The notes below the pieces were generated by a model. The model was given only the letters and a program-made list of their open reading frames with translations. It did no database searches and had not been told where the DNA came from. DNA of 33,253 nucleotides from an uncultured Actinomycetes bacterium (GTDB lineage: Bacteria; Actinomycetota; Coriobacteriia; Coriobacteriales; Atopobiaceae). Both the position numbers and the translations under genes were made by a program. The stretch covers positions 1 through 33,253 of the forward strand of contig OMTG01000032.1 in assembly GCA_900313905.1 (NCBI GenBank), given 5' to 3'. How positions within the stretch are numbered: position 1 is the first letter of the stretch; the number at the start of each line of letters is the position of its first letter. Positions 14,249 through 21,996 of this stretch are shown piece by piece.

Positions 14249-15175
14249 CTACCGGTCATCGACCTCGAGATGCAGCACATCATGACGGGCGTAGTGGCCG
14301 ATCGGATCGAACTCCCACTTGGCCTGATACACCTCGGTCATATCAAGGGTGGCATAGATGATGCCGGGCTCTCCCCAGAGCGGCTCTGTGGCATAGTGGC
14401 CATAGGGATCGACGATGCAGGACCCTCCCGCATAGACGACCTCAGGCAGCGCCGCCACCTCCTCGGGGCAGTCAAGGTCATCGGGGTAGTCTTCCCGCCT
14501 CACGTACGGCGTGCAGTTCACCACATAGCAGCGGCCTTCGAGCGCGATATGCTGGATCGTCGCCTGCCATTCCGGATTGGAGTTCGTGTTGGGGGCTATA
14601 TAGAGCGTGATGCCCTTCTGGTAGAGCGCCACGCGTGCAAGCGGCATGTAGCTCTCCCAGCAGATGAGGGTCCCCAGAGGCCCCCACGGCGTCTCAGAGA
14701 CCGGGAAATAGTGGTCCTGGGCATCGCCCCAGACGCAGCGCTCGGCGCCTGTCGGCTTGAGCTTCCGGTGCACCGCATCGATCTTCCCATCAGGCGAGAA
14801 GATGATGTTGGTGTTGTAGAGCGTGCCTGACACTGCATCGCGCTCGGAGATCCCGAGGCTCACCCATGCCTGCGCCCTTCTCACGGCCTCCCCGATCCTG
14901 TCGGTCTCAGGGCCCGGGACCAGAAGCGACCCTTCGCAGTATCGCTTCCAGTCGCGCCTCCCTGCCTTGCGGCGCTCCCCGACGACGAACCCGAAGCTCA
15001 TGCCATGGGGATAGCCGAGAATCAGGAGCTCAGGGAAGACGATAAGGTCAGAGGGGTGCTCCTCTGCGATGCGGTCCAAGGTGGCCACCACATCGGCCAC
15101 GCCTGCCGCACGGTCAAAGAGCTTCGGCTCTGCCTGCACGACCGCAATGCGGCACCGCTCCTCGATATCTTTCAT
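14249..15175 (-). CDS. nitrilase (branch-1 carbon-nitrogen hydrolase)
   Basis: The 308-residue protein carries the Glu-Lys-Cys triad of the nitrilase superfamily: E49 in VFPELLILGYP, K138 in HRKLKPT and C172 in LICWESYMPLAR. The CWES context, the KLKPT block and HIALEGRCYVVNC (family HIA-EGRC-V) match true nitrilases, which convert R-CN to the carboxylic acid and ammonia, better than amidases. Substrate class is not readable; aliphatic, arylaceto- and cyanide-active forms share these blocks. ATG 15175 follows GGGAGGT. It heads a probable operon with the PanE-like and LysR genes. It lies divergent from glmU across 394 bp. Confidence 0.92.
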   Translation of the reverse strand: MKDIEERCRIAVVQAEPKLFDRAAGVADVVATLDRIAEEHPSDLIVFPELLILGYPHGMSFGFVVGERRKAGRRDWKRYCEGSLLVPGPETDRIGEAVRRAQAWVSLGISERDAVSGTLYNTNIIFSPDGKIDAVHRKLKPTGAERCVWGDAQDHYFPVSETPWGPLGTLICWESYMPLARVALYQKGITLYIAPNTNSNPEWQATIQHIALEGRCYVVNCTPYVRREDYPDDLDCPEEVAALPEVVYAGGSCIVDPYGHYATEPLWGEPGIIYATLDMTEVYQAKWEFDPIGHYARHDVLHLEVDDR

Positions 15176-15340
15176 CTGCGACCTCCCTTGGCATGCTCCG
15201 CTTACGAGCATTCTAAAGGTTCGACAAGGAGGCTGCCCCCGGCAAAGCGGCAGAGACTCCCTGCGCACAAGGCAACGATTCCCACATCGAAGCAGCATGC
15301 AGGAATCCGTGGCATGCCTCAAGCCGGCACCATGCAGCTG

Positions 15341-15363
15341 CCTGTCGAGTTCAACTCGACAGG
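15341..15363. promoter_or_regulatory. 23-bp perfect palindrome (TGTCGAGTT operator)
   Basis: Arms CCTGTCGAGTT and AACTCGACAGG flank a single C. It ends 4 bp upstream of the glmU -35 box, which centres it near -51, a typical activator position; it could also serve the divergent nitrilase operon. Related sites lie upstream of glgP. Confidence 0.7.
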
Positions 15364-15367
15364 CGAC

Positions 15368-15396
15368 TTATGCAAGCGCCGTGTTCAGACTATAAA
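15368..15396 (+). promoter_or_regulatory. glmU promoter
   Basis: TTATGC (15368-15373) and TATAAA (15391-15396) are separated by exactly 17 bp. Start of transcription would be near 15403, giving a leader of about 165 nt. The palindrome at 15341-15363 is immediately upstream. Confidence 0.6.
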
Positions 15397-15569
15397 AAGG
15401 TTGTGTCATGTGCATGAGAGCCACATTCGTAGCATTCTGTCCAGCCTTAGCTGCGCTATGATTATTTCTAACTGCGGATTGTTTGTTCTGGACAGCGAAT
15501 CCCGAAGAGCAGCCATCCGCACTATGTTTGACGGATTTGAAGCATAGCAACTTCGTTGGAGGCCGCTCT

Positions 15570-16979
15570 ATGCCATTTACCGCGATCGTCCTCGCTGCGG
15601 GCGAGGGTACGCGAATGAAGTCTCGTCACCCCAAGGTCATGCATAAGGTTCTGGACAAGCCACTTGTATGGTGGGCTGTCCGTGCTGCCCGCAAGGCTGG
15701 CGCTTCCCGCATCATTGTCGTAATCGGAAACGGCGCGCAGGAGGTCCGTGACTTCTTCGCATCCAAGCCCGTCCCGGAAGGCGAGGCTCCAATCGAGTTC
15801 GTCGAGCAGACCGAGCGCCTCGGTACCGGCCATGCCGTGCGTGTCGTGCGCGATGCGATCGGTGGCTTCGAAGGCCCCGTCTGCGTGCTTTCCGGCGACT
15901 CCCCGCTCCTCAAGCCTGAGACCATCAAGGCCCTCGTCGACGAGACGAAGGCAAAGCACAACGCCTGCACCGTGCTCACCATGACGCCATCGGACTGCAC
16001 CGGCTATGGACGCGTCCAGCTGGATGAGGCAGGCCAGGTCCAGGCCATCATCGAGCACAAGGACTGCACGCCCGAGCAGCGCGAGACCCTCACCGAGTGC
16101 AACTCCGGCGTCTACTGCTTCTGCGGACGCCGCCTCTCCGAGAACATCGATAAGGTCGGCAACGACAACGCCCAGGGCGAGTATTACCTGCCTGACATGA
16201 TCGGCATCTATGTCGGGATGGGCGAGCCTGTGAGCTCCGTCCACTGCGACGACTACACCGAGCTCGTCGGCGTGAACAACCGCATCCAGCTTGCCGAGGC
16301 CACCAAGATCATGCAGCGCCGCATCAACGAGGAGCTCATGCTCTCCGGCGTCTCGATGCTCGATCCCGACCAGGTCTGGGTCGGCGCCGATGTGACCGTC
16401 GGCCAGGACACGGTCCTCATGCCGCAGACCATCCTCTTCGGCCACACGACCGTCGGATGCGACTGCACGATCGGCCCGAACAGCCGCCTCACGGATGCCC
16501 AGGTCGGCAATGGCTGCACAGTCGACGAGTCCATCATCGTGGATTCCGCCATCGACGACGATGTCAACTGCGGACCGCGCGCCTATCTGCGCGGACACAC
16601 GCATCTGCTCAAGGGCGCCAAGGCTGGCACCCATGTGGAGCTCAAGAATTCAACCGTGGGCGAAGGCTCCAAGGTGCCGCACCTCTCCTACATCGGCGAC
16701 TGCACGATGGGGAAGGGCGTGAACATCGGCGGCGGCTCCATCACCTGCAACTACGATGGCAAGCACAAGAGCCATACCGAGATCGGCGACCATGTCTTCA
16801 TCGGCTCTGACACGATGATGGTGGCACCGGTGACCATCGGGGAGAACGCGCTCGTCGGCGCGAGCTCCTGCATCACGCACGACGTACCCGCTGGGGCGCT
16901 TTCCCTGGAGCGCAGCCAGCAGACCATCAAGGAAGATTGGGCAAACCGCTACTGGGAGCGTCTAAAGAAAGAGGACTAA
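15570..16979 (+). CDS. glmU: bifunctional UDP-GlcNAc pyrophosphorylase / GlcN-1-P acetyltransferase
   Basis: GlmU makes UDP-N-acetylglucosamine, the entry to peptidoglycan. Its C-terminal half acetylates glucosamine-1-phosphate and its N-terminal half transfers UMP. The 469-residue protein shows the nucleotidyltransferase motif AAGEGTRM (9-16), SGDSP with D110, and QGEYYLPDM (202-210). A left-handed beta-helix of hexapeptide repeats follows (about 255-450), with the catalytic-type H371 in KVPHLSYIGD and the NYDG block (394-397). ATG 15570 follows GGAGG at 15558-15562; the frame is open upstream but not conserved there. Its TAA overlaps the prs ATG by one base, so the two are translationally coupled. 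Confidence 0.98.
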   Translation: MPFTAIVLAAGEGTRMKSRHPKVMHKVLDKPLVWWAVRAARKAGASRIIVVIGNGAQEVRDFFASKPVPEGEAPIEFVEQTERLGTGHAVRVVRDAIGGFEGPVCVLSGDSPLLKPETIKALVDETKAKHNACTVLTMTPSDCTGYGRVQLDEAGQVQAIIEHKDCTPEQRETLTECNSGVYCFCGRRLSENIDKVGNDNAQGEYYLPDMIGIYVGMGEPVSSVHCDDYTELVGVNNRIQLAEATKIMQRRINEELMLSGVSMLDPDQVWVGADVTVGQDTVLMPQTILFGHTTVGCDCTIGPNSRLTDAQVGNGCTVDESIIVDSAIDDDVNCGPRAYLRGHTHLLKGAKAGTHVELKNSTVGEGSKVPHLSYIGDCTMGKGVNIGGGSITCNYDGKHKSHTEIGDHVFIGSDTMMVAPVTIGENALVGASSCITHDVPAGALSLERSQQTIKEDWANRYWERLKKED

Positions 16980-17974
16980 TGTACGAGAACCTGTGCGAAC
17001 CCATCCAGGTAGAGAAGAACATCCGACTCTACTCGGGCACAAGCAACCCTGGCCTTGCTTCGAAGATCAGCGAGATCCTGCACCTGCCGCTTTCCGGCCT
17101 GAAGATCGAGAAGTTCGCTAACGGCGAGATCTACGCCCGCTTCGAGGAGACCGTCCGTGGCTCGGAGGTCTTCTTCATCCAGTCCCTGGCTGGCCAGAAC
17201 GTGAATGACCTCATAATGGAGACCCTGATCGTGGCCGATGCCGCTTCCCGTGCATCTGCAGCCTCCTTCACGGCCGTCATCCCCCACTACGGCTATGCCC
17301 GCCAGGACCGCAAGGCAGCATCCCGCGAGCCGATCACGGCACGCCTCGTCGCGAACCTTCTCGAGGCCGCAGGCGTCGACCGTGTCATCACCCTCGACCT
17401 GCACTCCAACCAGATCCAGGGTTTCTTCGATATCCCGGTCACGCACCTGACTGCCCTCTACCAGTTCGGCGACTACTTCAAGACCAAGGACTTCGACTGG
17501 GAGAACACCGTCGTCGTCTCCCCGGACATGGGCCGCGCCAAGGTCGCCAAGAAGCTCTCCGACTACCTCGGCTGCGAGGTCGCCATCGCCCACAAGAGCA
17601 GGCCGAAGCACAATGCCGCTGAGGTCATGGGCGTCATCGGCAACATCGTCGGCAAGACCTGCATCATCAACGACGATATGATCGACACGGGCGGCACCCT
17701 CGTCGGCTCGATCAACAAGCTGAAGGAGATGGGCGCTGGCGACATCTACATCTCCGCCACCCACGGCATCTTCTCCGGCGCTGCCATCGAGCGTCTCCAG
17801 AATGCCCCGATCGTCGAGTGCGTCGTGACCGATGCCATCCCCTGCGAAGCCGCGAACAAGCCTGGCTCCAAGATCAAGTCGATCTCTGTCGCCAAGGAGC
17901 TCGCAGACGCTATCTATGCGGTCTACGCGAACCACTCCGTCTCCGAGATTGCCGGCGGCAACTCCGAGATGTAA
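16979..17974 (+). CDS. prs: ribose-phosphate pyrophosphokinase
   Basis: Prs makes PRPP from ribose-5-phosphate and ATP, for nucleotides, histidine and tryptophan. The 331-residue protein has KFANGEIYARFEETVRG, the YARQDRK block (106-112), the LHSNQIQGFF region and the PRPP-binding DDMIDTGGT loop (232-240). The ATG at 16979 shares its A with the glmU stop codon (TAATG). AGAAAGAGG just before it serves as ribosome site. The glmU-prs order is common in Gram-positive bacteria and joins UDP-sugar and nucleotide precursor supply. A strong hairpin follows the stop. Confidence 0.98.
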   Translation: MYENLCEPIQVEKNIRLYSGTSNPGLASKISEILHLPLSGLKIEKFANGEIYARFEETVRGSEVFFIQSLAGQNVNDLIMETLIVADAASRASAASFTAVIPHYGYARQDRKAASREPITARLVANLLEAAGVDRVITLDLHSNQIQGFFDIPVTHLTALYQFGDYFKTKDFDWENTVVVSPDMGRAKVAKKLSDYLGCEVAIAHKSRPKHNAAEVMGVIGNIVGKTCIINDDMIDTGGTLVGSINKLKEMGAGDIYISATHGIFSGAAIERLQNAPIVECVVTDAIPCEAANKPGSKIKSISVAKELADAIYAVYANHSVSEIAGGNSEM

Positions 17975-17998
17975 GGGTCTCCCACAGATTCCAGGTGC

Positions 17999-18034
17999 GA
18001 GGGGAGGATGCAGCGCGCATCCTCCCCTCTTCTC
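17999..18034 (+). terminator. glmU-prs terminator
   Basis: A perfect 13-bp stem (17999-18011 with 18017-18029) around AGCGC is followed by the T-rich TTCTCATAT, 25 bp after the prs stop. Confidence 0.88.
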
Positions 18035-18079
18035 ATATATAGAGTGAGCAGCCCTCTTTTGCCTGCGTGCATGGCATGG

Positions 18080-18120
18080 CCTAAAGCAAAGAGCCCCCAG
18101 ACCAGAGGTCCGAGGGCTCT
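18080..18120 (-). terminator. glgP terminator
   Basis: Read on the minus strand, AGAGCCC (18120-18114) pairs with GGGCTCT (18096-18090), with an inner GACC/GGTC pairing, and is followed by TTGCTTTAG. It lies about 70 bp past the glgP stop. Confidence 0.75.
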
Positions 18121-18188
18121 CGGGGAGAACATCGCTCCATGTGGCACAAGGGAGGAAGCCATATGGAGCAGGAAACATGGGGGCGAAG

Positions 18189-20447
18189 CTAATCGAGATG
18201 CCAGATCTCGTCGTTGTACTGCTTGATGGTGCGGTCTGAGGAGAACTTTCCTGCCATCGCCGTATTGACCAGGGACTTCTTCAGCCAGGAGCTGCGGTCC
18301 TCGTAGTCTACGTACATGCGCTCCTTCACCTGGATGTATTCCTCCAGGTCGAGTAGCGCCATGAACCAATCCTTGTTCGCCATATCGTCGTGGAGACGCT
18401 TCAGGCGCTCCGGGTTCCCTGTTGCCATGAACTTCGGGTTCGTGATGAAGTCGACGAGGAGCTTCGTGCCTGGACGCAGGTACAGGCCATGAGGACGGTA
18501 GGCATTCTCGGCGTAGAGGCGCACGACCTCCTCGGAGGAGGCGCCGAAGGTATAGATGTTCTCAGGGCCAACGAGGTCGGCGATCTCGACGTTCGCGCCG
18601 TCCATCGTGCAGAGGGTCACGGCACCATTGAGCATGAGCTTCATGTTCGACGTGCCCGAAGCCTCCTTGGAGGCAAGGGAGATCTGCTCGGAGATGTCAG
18701 CTGCCGGGATGAGCTTCTCGGCTGCAGTGACGTTGTAGTTCTCGACCATGATGACCTGGAGATACGGCGAGACATCAGGATCTGCTGCGATCCACTGCGA
18801 GAGCGTCAGGATCAGATGGATGATGTCCTGGGCGATCACATAGGCAGGGGCAGCCTTGCCGCCGAAGATCACCGTGATCGGGCGCGCCGGGATATTGCCA
18901 TTCTTGATGTCAAGATACTTCCAGATCAGGTAGAGGGCGAGCATCTGCTGGCGCTTGTACTCGTGGATGCGCTTGATCTGGACATCGACGATCGCGTTGC
19001 GCGGGATATCGATGCCACGGTTCTGCTTGATGAAGGCGCGCATGCTGCGCTTCGCGATCTCCTTCGCATCGCCGATCTTCTCCAGCATCTCCGGATCGTC
19101 CTTGTACTCCATGAGACCGGAGAGGTCGCCCGTCGTATGCCACTCGGTGCCGAGCGTCTCATCGAGGAGGCTCGTGAGCGCCGGGTTGCATCCCATGATC
19201 CAGCGGCGGAACGTGATGCCATTCGTCTTGTTCGAGAACTTTTCGGGGTAGAGCTTGTAGAAGGGCTTGAGCTCGGACTCCTCCAGGATCTTCGTATGGA
19301 GTGCCGCCACGCCGTTGATTGAGAACCCATAGTGGATATCGATATGGGCCATGTGCACGATATCGTTCTGGATGATCGCGACAGCGGGGTCTGCGTCCTT
19401 TTCCTTCTCGGCGTAGTCGAGCTTCTCGATAATATCGGCAATGCGCGGCGAGACGGTGCGCAGGAAGGAGAGCGGCCACTTCTCGAGGGCTTCGGCGAGG
19501 ATCGTATGGTTCGTGTAGGCAACCATCTTGCGGACGATCGAGACTGCCTCATCGAAGTCGATGCCATGCTCGTCGACGAGGAGCCTGATGAGCTCCGGAA
19601 TCACCATGGTCGGATGGGTGTCGTTGATCTGCACGACCGCATACTCGTCGAGGTCGTGGAGGTCGCTCCCCCGCTCCAGCGCCTCTTCGATGATGAGCTG
19701 GGCGGCGTTCGACACCATGAAGTACTCCTGGTAGACACGCAGAATCCTGCCCTGGTCATCGGAGTCGTCCGGATAGAGGAAGAGCGTGAGGTTCTTCTTG
19801 AGGGCCGTCTTGTCGAAGTCGATCGAATCGGCAGACACCAGGCTTTCGTCGACGCTCGTGAGGTCGAAGAGGTGGAGATGGTTCTTCGTCTTCCTCCCGT
19901 AGCCCAGCACGTCGATATCGTAGAGCTTCGAGGTGACCGAGAAGCCGCCGAAGGGCACCGTGTAGGACTTGCCGGTATCGACGAGCCAGCCCTGCTCATG
20001 CAGCCACTCGTCCGGCAGCTCGGTCTGCTGGTTGTCGCGGAACTTCTGGTGGAAGAGGCCGAAATGGTAGTTCAGGCCGACGCCGTCGCCCGGAAGCCCG
20101 AGCGTGGCGATGGAATCGAGGAAGCACGCTGCCAGCCTGCCGAGGCCGCCGTTGCCGAGCGAAGGCTCGACCTCGCACTCCTCGACCTTGTTCAGGTCAT
20201 GGCCAGCATGGTAGAGCTGCTCCTTCACCTCGTTGTAGATGCCGAGGTTGATCAGGTTGTTCGTGAGCAGCTTGCCGATCAGGAACTCGGCAGAGATGTA
20301 ATAGAGGCGGCGCTTGCCCTCGGTATCCGGGAGGCTCTGCGCCTTCTCCCGCACAATCTCCATCAGCATCGTATAGGCATCGGAGTCATCCAAGGCAGCA
20401 AGGGGAAGCCCGTACTTCTCATGGGCACGCTTCTCAAGATCAATCAT
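18189..20447 (-). CDS. glgP: glycogen/starch/alpha-glucan phosphorylase
   Basis: GlgP releases glucose-1-phosphate from glycogen or maltodextrin ends using PLP. The 752-residue length is slightly short of the usual 790-840. Visible blocks are RLYYISAEFLIGK, EPSLGNGGLGRLAACFLDS, QINDTHPTMVIPEL, FSNKTNGITFRRW, QIKRIHEYKRQQM and EASGTSNMKLMLNGA, with the PLP lysine at about residue 603. The ATG at 20447 starts MIDLEKRAHEKYG behind AAGGAG; the open frame upstream runs through palindromic control DNA and is not coding. It is a single gene with its own terminator. No other glg gene is nearby. The upstream region is unusually rich in operator-like sequences. Confidence 0.97.
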   Translation of the reverse strand: MIDLEKRAHEKYGLPLAALDDSDAYTMLMEIVREKAQSLPDTEGKRRLYYISAEFLIGKLLTNNLINLGIYNEVKEQLYHAGHDLNKVEECEVEPSLGNGGLGRLAACFLDSIATLGLPGDGVGLNYHFGLFHQKFRDNQQTELPDEWLHEQGWLVDTGKSYTVPFGGFSVTSKLYDIDVLGYGRKTKNHLHLFDLTSVDESLVSADSIDFDKTALKKNLTLFLYPDDSDDQGRILRVYQEYFMVSNAAQLIIEEALERGSDLHDLDEYAVVQINDTHPTMVIPELIRLLVDEHGIDFDEAVSIVRKMVAYTNHTILAEALEKWPLSFLRTVSPRIADIIEKLDYAEKEKDADPAVAIIQNDIVHMAHIDIHYGFSINGVAALHTKILEESELKPFYKLYPEKFSNKTNGITFRRWIMGCNPALTSLLDETLGTEWHTTGDLSGLMEYKDDPEMLEKIGDAKEIAKRSMRAFIKQNRGIDIPRNAIVDVQIKRIHEYKRQQMLALYLIWKYLDIKNGNIPARPITVIFGGKAAPAYVIAQDIIHLILTLSQWIAADPDVSPYLQVIMVENYNVTAAEKLIPAADISEQISLASKEASGTSNMKLMLNGAVTLCTMDGANVEIADLVGPENIYTFGASSEEVVRLYAENAYRPHGLYLRPGTKLLVDFITNPKFMATGNPERLKRLHDDMANKDWFMALLDLEEYIQVKERMYVDYEDRSSWLKKSLVNTAMAGKFSSDRTIKQYNDEIWHLD

Positions 20448-20470
20448 GCGCGTCTGCTCCTTACATACAA

Positions 20471-20500
20471 GAGGGACCACGGGGCAGGGCCCCATCCCTC
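20471..20500 (-). promoter_or_regulatory. leader hairpin before the glgP ribosome site
   Basis: GAGGGA (20471-20476)/TCCCTC (20495-20500) encloses GGGGC/GCCCC (20481-20485/20489-20493) with an AGG loop. In the mRNA it ends about 8 nt upstream of the AAGGAG ribosome site, so it could affect translation initiation. Confidence 0.45.
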
Positions 20501-20565
20501 TTCCGGACATTCGGAATTGGTGGAACAGCGAACTGGGAACCTCTCCCTGAGGATTGGTGGTATCC

Positions 20566-20585
20566 GGCTGGAAACGTTTCCAGCC
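20566..20585. promoter_or_regulatory. LacI/GalR-type operator upstream of glgP
   Basis: GGCTGGAAACGTTTCCAGCC is a perfect 20-bp palindrome with the AAACGTTT core and central CG typical of LacI-family operators, including MalR and cre-like sites. It sits 119 bp upstream of glgP, likely just after the promoter. A carbohydrate-responsive LacI-family repressor encoded elsewhere is the expected partner. Confidence 0.7.
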
Positions 20586-20637
20586 CGCTCTTGAGTTGAG
20601 TACACAATACACCACCCCGACCAGTCTGTCTTCGAGA

Positions 20638-20742
20638 AACTCGACATTTCCGAAAAATATTTACACCCTGTCGCGTTGAACTCGACACCCCCTTAATACC
20701 TGTCGAGTTCGCTGAAAATCGCGAGGTCAGGAACTCGACAGG
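20638..20742. promoter_or_regulatory. cluster of TGTCGAGTT/AACTCGACA sites upstream of glgP
   Basis: AACTCGACA occurs at 20638-20646. A 19-bp near-palindrome with one mismatch lies at 20669-20687. TGTCGAGTT lies at 20701-20709 and AACTCGACA at 20732-20740. The last two extend to 12-bp inverted repeats (20699-20710 and 20731-20742). The sequence matches the perfect palindrome upstream of glmU at 15341-15363. Confidence 0.7.
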
Positions 20743-20806
20743 TGACAATCAGGCGCAGATAGGCCCTTTTGGACCACCTGGGTGTGGAACCGCTTGCACA
20801 TTCATT

Positions 20807-21904
20807 GGCGAATCCACACTCCGAGTGCAACAGGATATTACGAGGTAGCCGCCCAGGCACGACCTATGATGATGCTTGCGGAGACATGCATCATTGGAGG
20901 CACCATGGACGGCTACAGCCATCCTGGCATCGCGGAGCGCGAGGACATCATGGTCCGCTGGAAGGGCCATGAGGGGGTCAGCCAGATAGCGAGGGAGCTC
21001 CACAGGGACAAGCCGGCCATATCCCGCGAGATCGGGCGGAACGGCTGGCAAGGCCCTGCAGGACGCCGCTACCGCGCGCCTGCGGCACAGAGGAAGGCGG
21101 ACAGGAGGAGGCTGCGCTGCAGGCGCCCCAGGCTCATGGACGAACCCGAGAGGCGCTCGCTGGTCGTGAGGCTCATGCGGGACGGGCACTGGTCCCCGGA
21201 GGAGATATCGGGCCGCATCTCGGAGGGGCGGCCCGGCCTCGCCGTGAGCGATTCCGCCATCTGCCGTGCCGTGGAGCCGGGATCCCCAGGCTGCGGGCCT
21301 CCGGGGCACAGGAAGGCCGCAAGGCTGCTCAGGCACCATGGAAAGCGCAGGCACAGGAAGGGAGGCCAGGAGCGCAGGGGCAAGGTGCGCATAACCCATG
21401 ACATCTCCGAGAGTCCGGAAGAGGCATCGTCCAGGAGCCGGACAGGCGACTGGGAAGGCGATACGGTCGCTGGCAGGCAGGGCGGTGCATGCCTTGTCAC
21501 CCAGGTCGACAGGATGAGCGGATACCTTATCGGCGGCAAGGCCGCCAGGAAGGCCCATGCCGAGGCCAGCGAGGCCACGGAGAGGGCGCCGGGGGAGAGG
21601 CCGTCCATACCGTCACTCCCGGCAGGGGCAAGGAGCTCTCGGATGCAGAGGGCCTCCAAGAGGCGCTGGGTGCGCCGGCCTGCTTCTGCCATCCCCACCA
21701 TCCATGGGAGCGGGCACCAACGAGAACACCAATAGCCTTCTCAGGGACTGGTTCCCGAAGGGCGAGAGCCTCGACGATGTCAGCGACAGCGAGGTGCAGG
21801 AGGCATGCGATTCACTCAACCGGAGACCACGCAAGCGTCTCAAGTGGAAGTGCCCCTGGGAGGTCTACCACTGCCAGTCGTTGCACTTGCTCTGAGGATT
21901 CGCC
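20807..21904 (+). mobile_element. IS30-family insertion sequence, decayed
   Basis: The ends are imperfect inverted repeats. The left end starts GGCGAATCC at 20807 and continues to AGTGCAAC; the right end, read inward from 21904, starts GGCGAATCC and also reaches AGTGCAAC at the same spacing. The element is 1098 bp, normal for IS30. Flanking TT on both sides (20805-20806 and 21905-21906) would fit a 2-bp target duplication. It encodes one transposase, now broken. It lies between glgP and the choloylglycine hydrolase gene. Confidence 0.85.
20905..21895 (+). pseudogene. IS30-family transposase, frameshifted
   Basis: The coding sequence starts MDGYSHPGIAERED behind GGAGG. It has the N-terminal helix-turn-helix (GVSQIARELHRDKPAISREI) and the first catalytic region GDWEGDTVAG. 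It changes frame near 21600, before HTVTPGRGKEL, and again near 21710, between HHPWER and GTNENTNSLL. In the second frame the expected catalytic Asp of TPDRG is Gly (codon at 21621-21623). The end NRRPRKRLKWKCPWEVY is the typical IS30 C-terminus. Two frameshifts plus a lost DDE residue mean it is inactive. Confidence 0.88.
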
Positions 21905-21953
21905 TTCAAAATTTCTGCTATCCGTTGCTCTGTGCGGGTATGAATGCAGCAGA

Positions 21954-21972
21954 GGAGCCAGGATGTGGCTCC
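21954..21972 (+). promoter_or_regulatory. leader hairpin before the choloylglycine hydrolase gene
   Basis: GGAGCCA (21954-21960) pairs with TGGCTCC (21966-21972). It ends 10 bp before the GGGAGG ribosome site. No good promoter is visible in the 92 bp between the IS end and the gene. Confidence 0.4.
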
Positions 21973-21996
21973 CTGTCATGCTGGGAGGTACTGTCT

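Larger units (their letters stand above)
15176..15569. other. divergent regulatory region between nitrilase and glmU
   Basis: This 394-bp gap contains a hairpin-like dyad, ATGCTC (15193-15198)/GAGCAT (15206-15211), near the nitrilase start, the 23-bp TGTCGAGTT palindrome and the glmU promoter(s). It has an AT-rich 15380-15550 portion, presumably the glmU leader. A second -10-like TATGAT lies at 15457-15462. No convincing gene is seen. Confidence 0.6.
20448..20806. other. glgP control region up to the IS30 remnant
   Basis: This 359-bp gap holds a leader hairpin next to the glgP ribosome site, a perfect 20-bp LacI-type palindrome, and a cluster of TGTCGAGTT/AACTCGACA sites. The AT-rich 20640-20700 part is likely promoter DNA; TATTGT, read on the minus strand at 20611-20606, is one candidate -10. 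No gene is seen. It was probably the original divergent control region shared with the choloylglycine hydrolase gene. Confidence 0.55.

Noticed and set aside
15522-18178. Long minus-strand open frames antisense to glmU and prs
   Set aside because: Both overlap unmistakable housekeeping genes and show shadow composition without ribosome sites.
20699-20742. Reading the 12-bp inverted repeats as an IS end
   Set aside because: The true IS30 ends begin with GGCGAATCC at 20807 and 21904; the TGTCGAGTT repeats also occur upstream of glmU, away from any IS.
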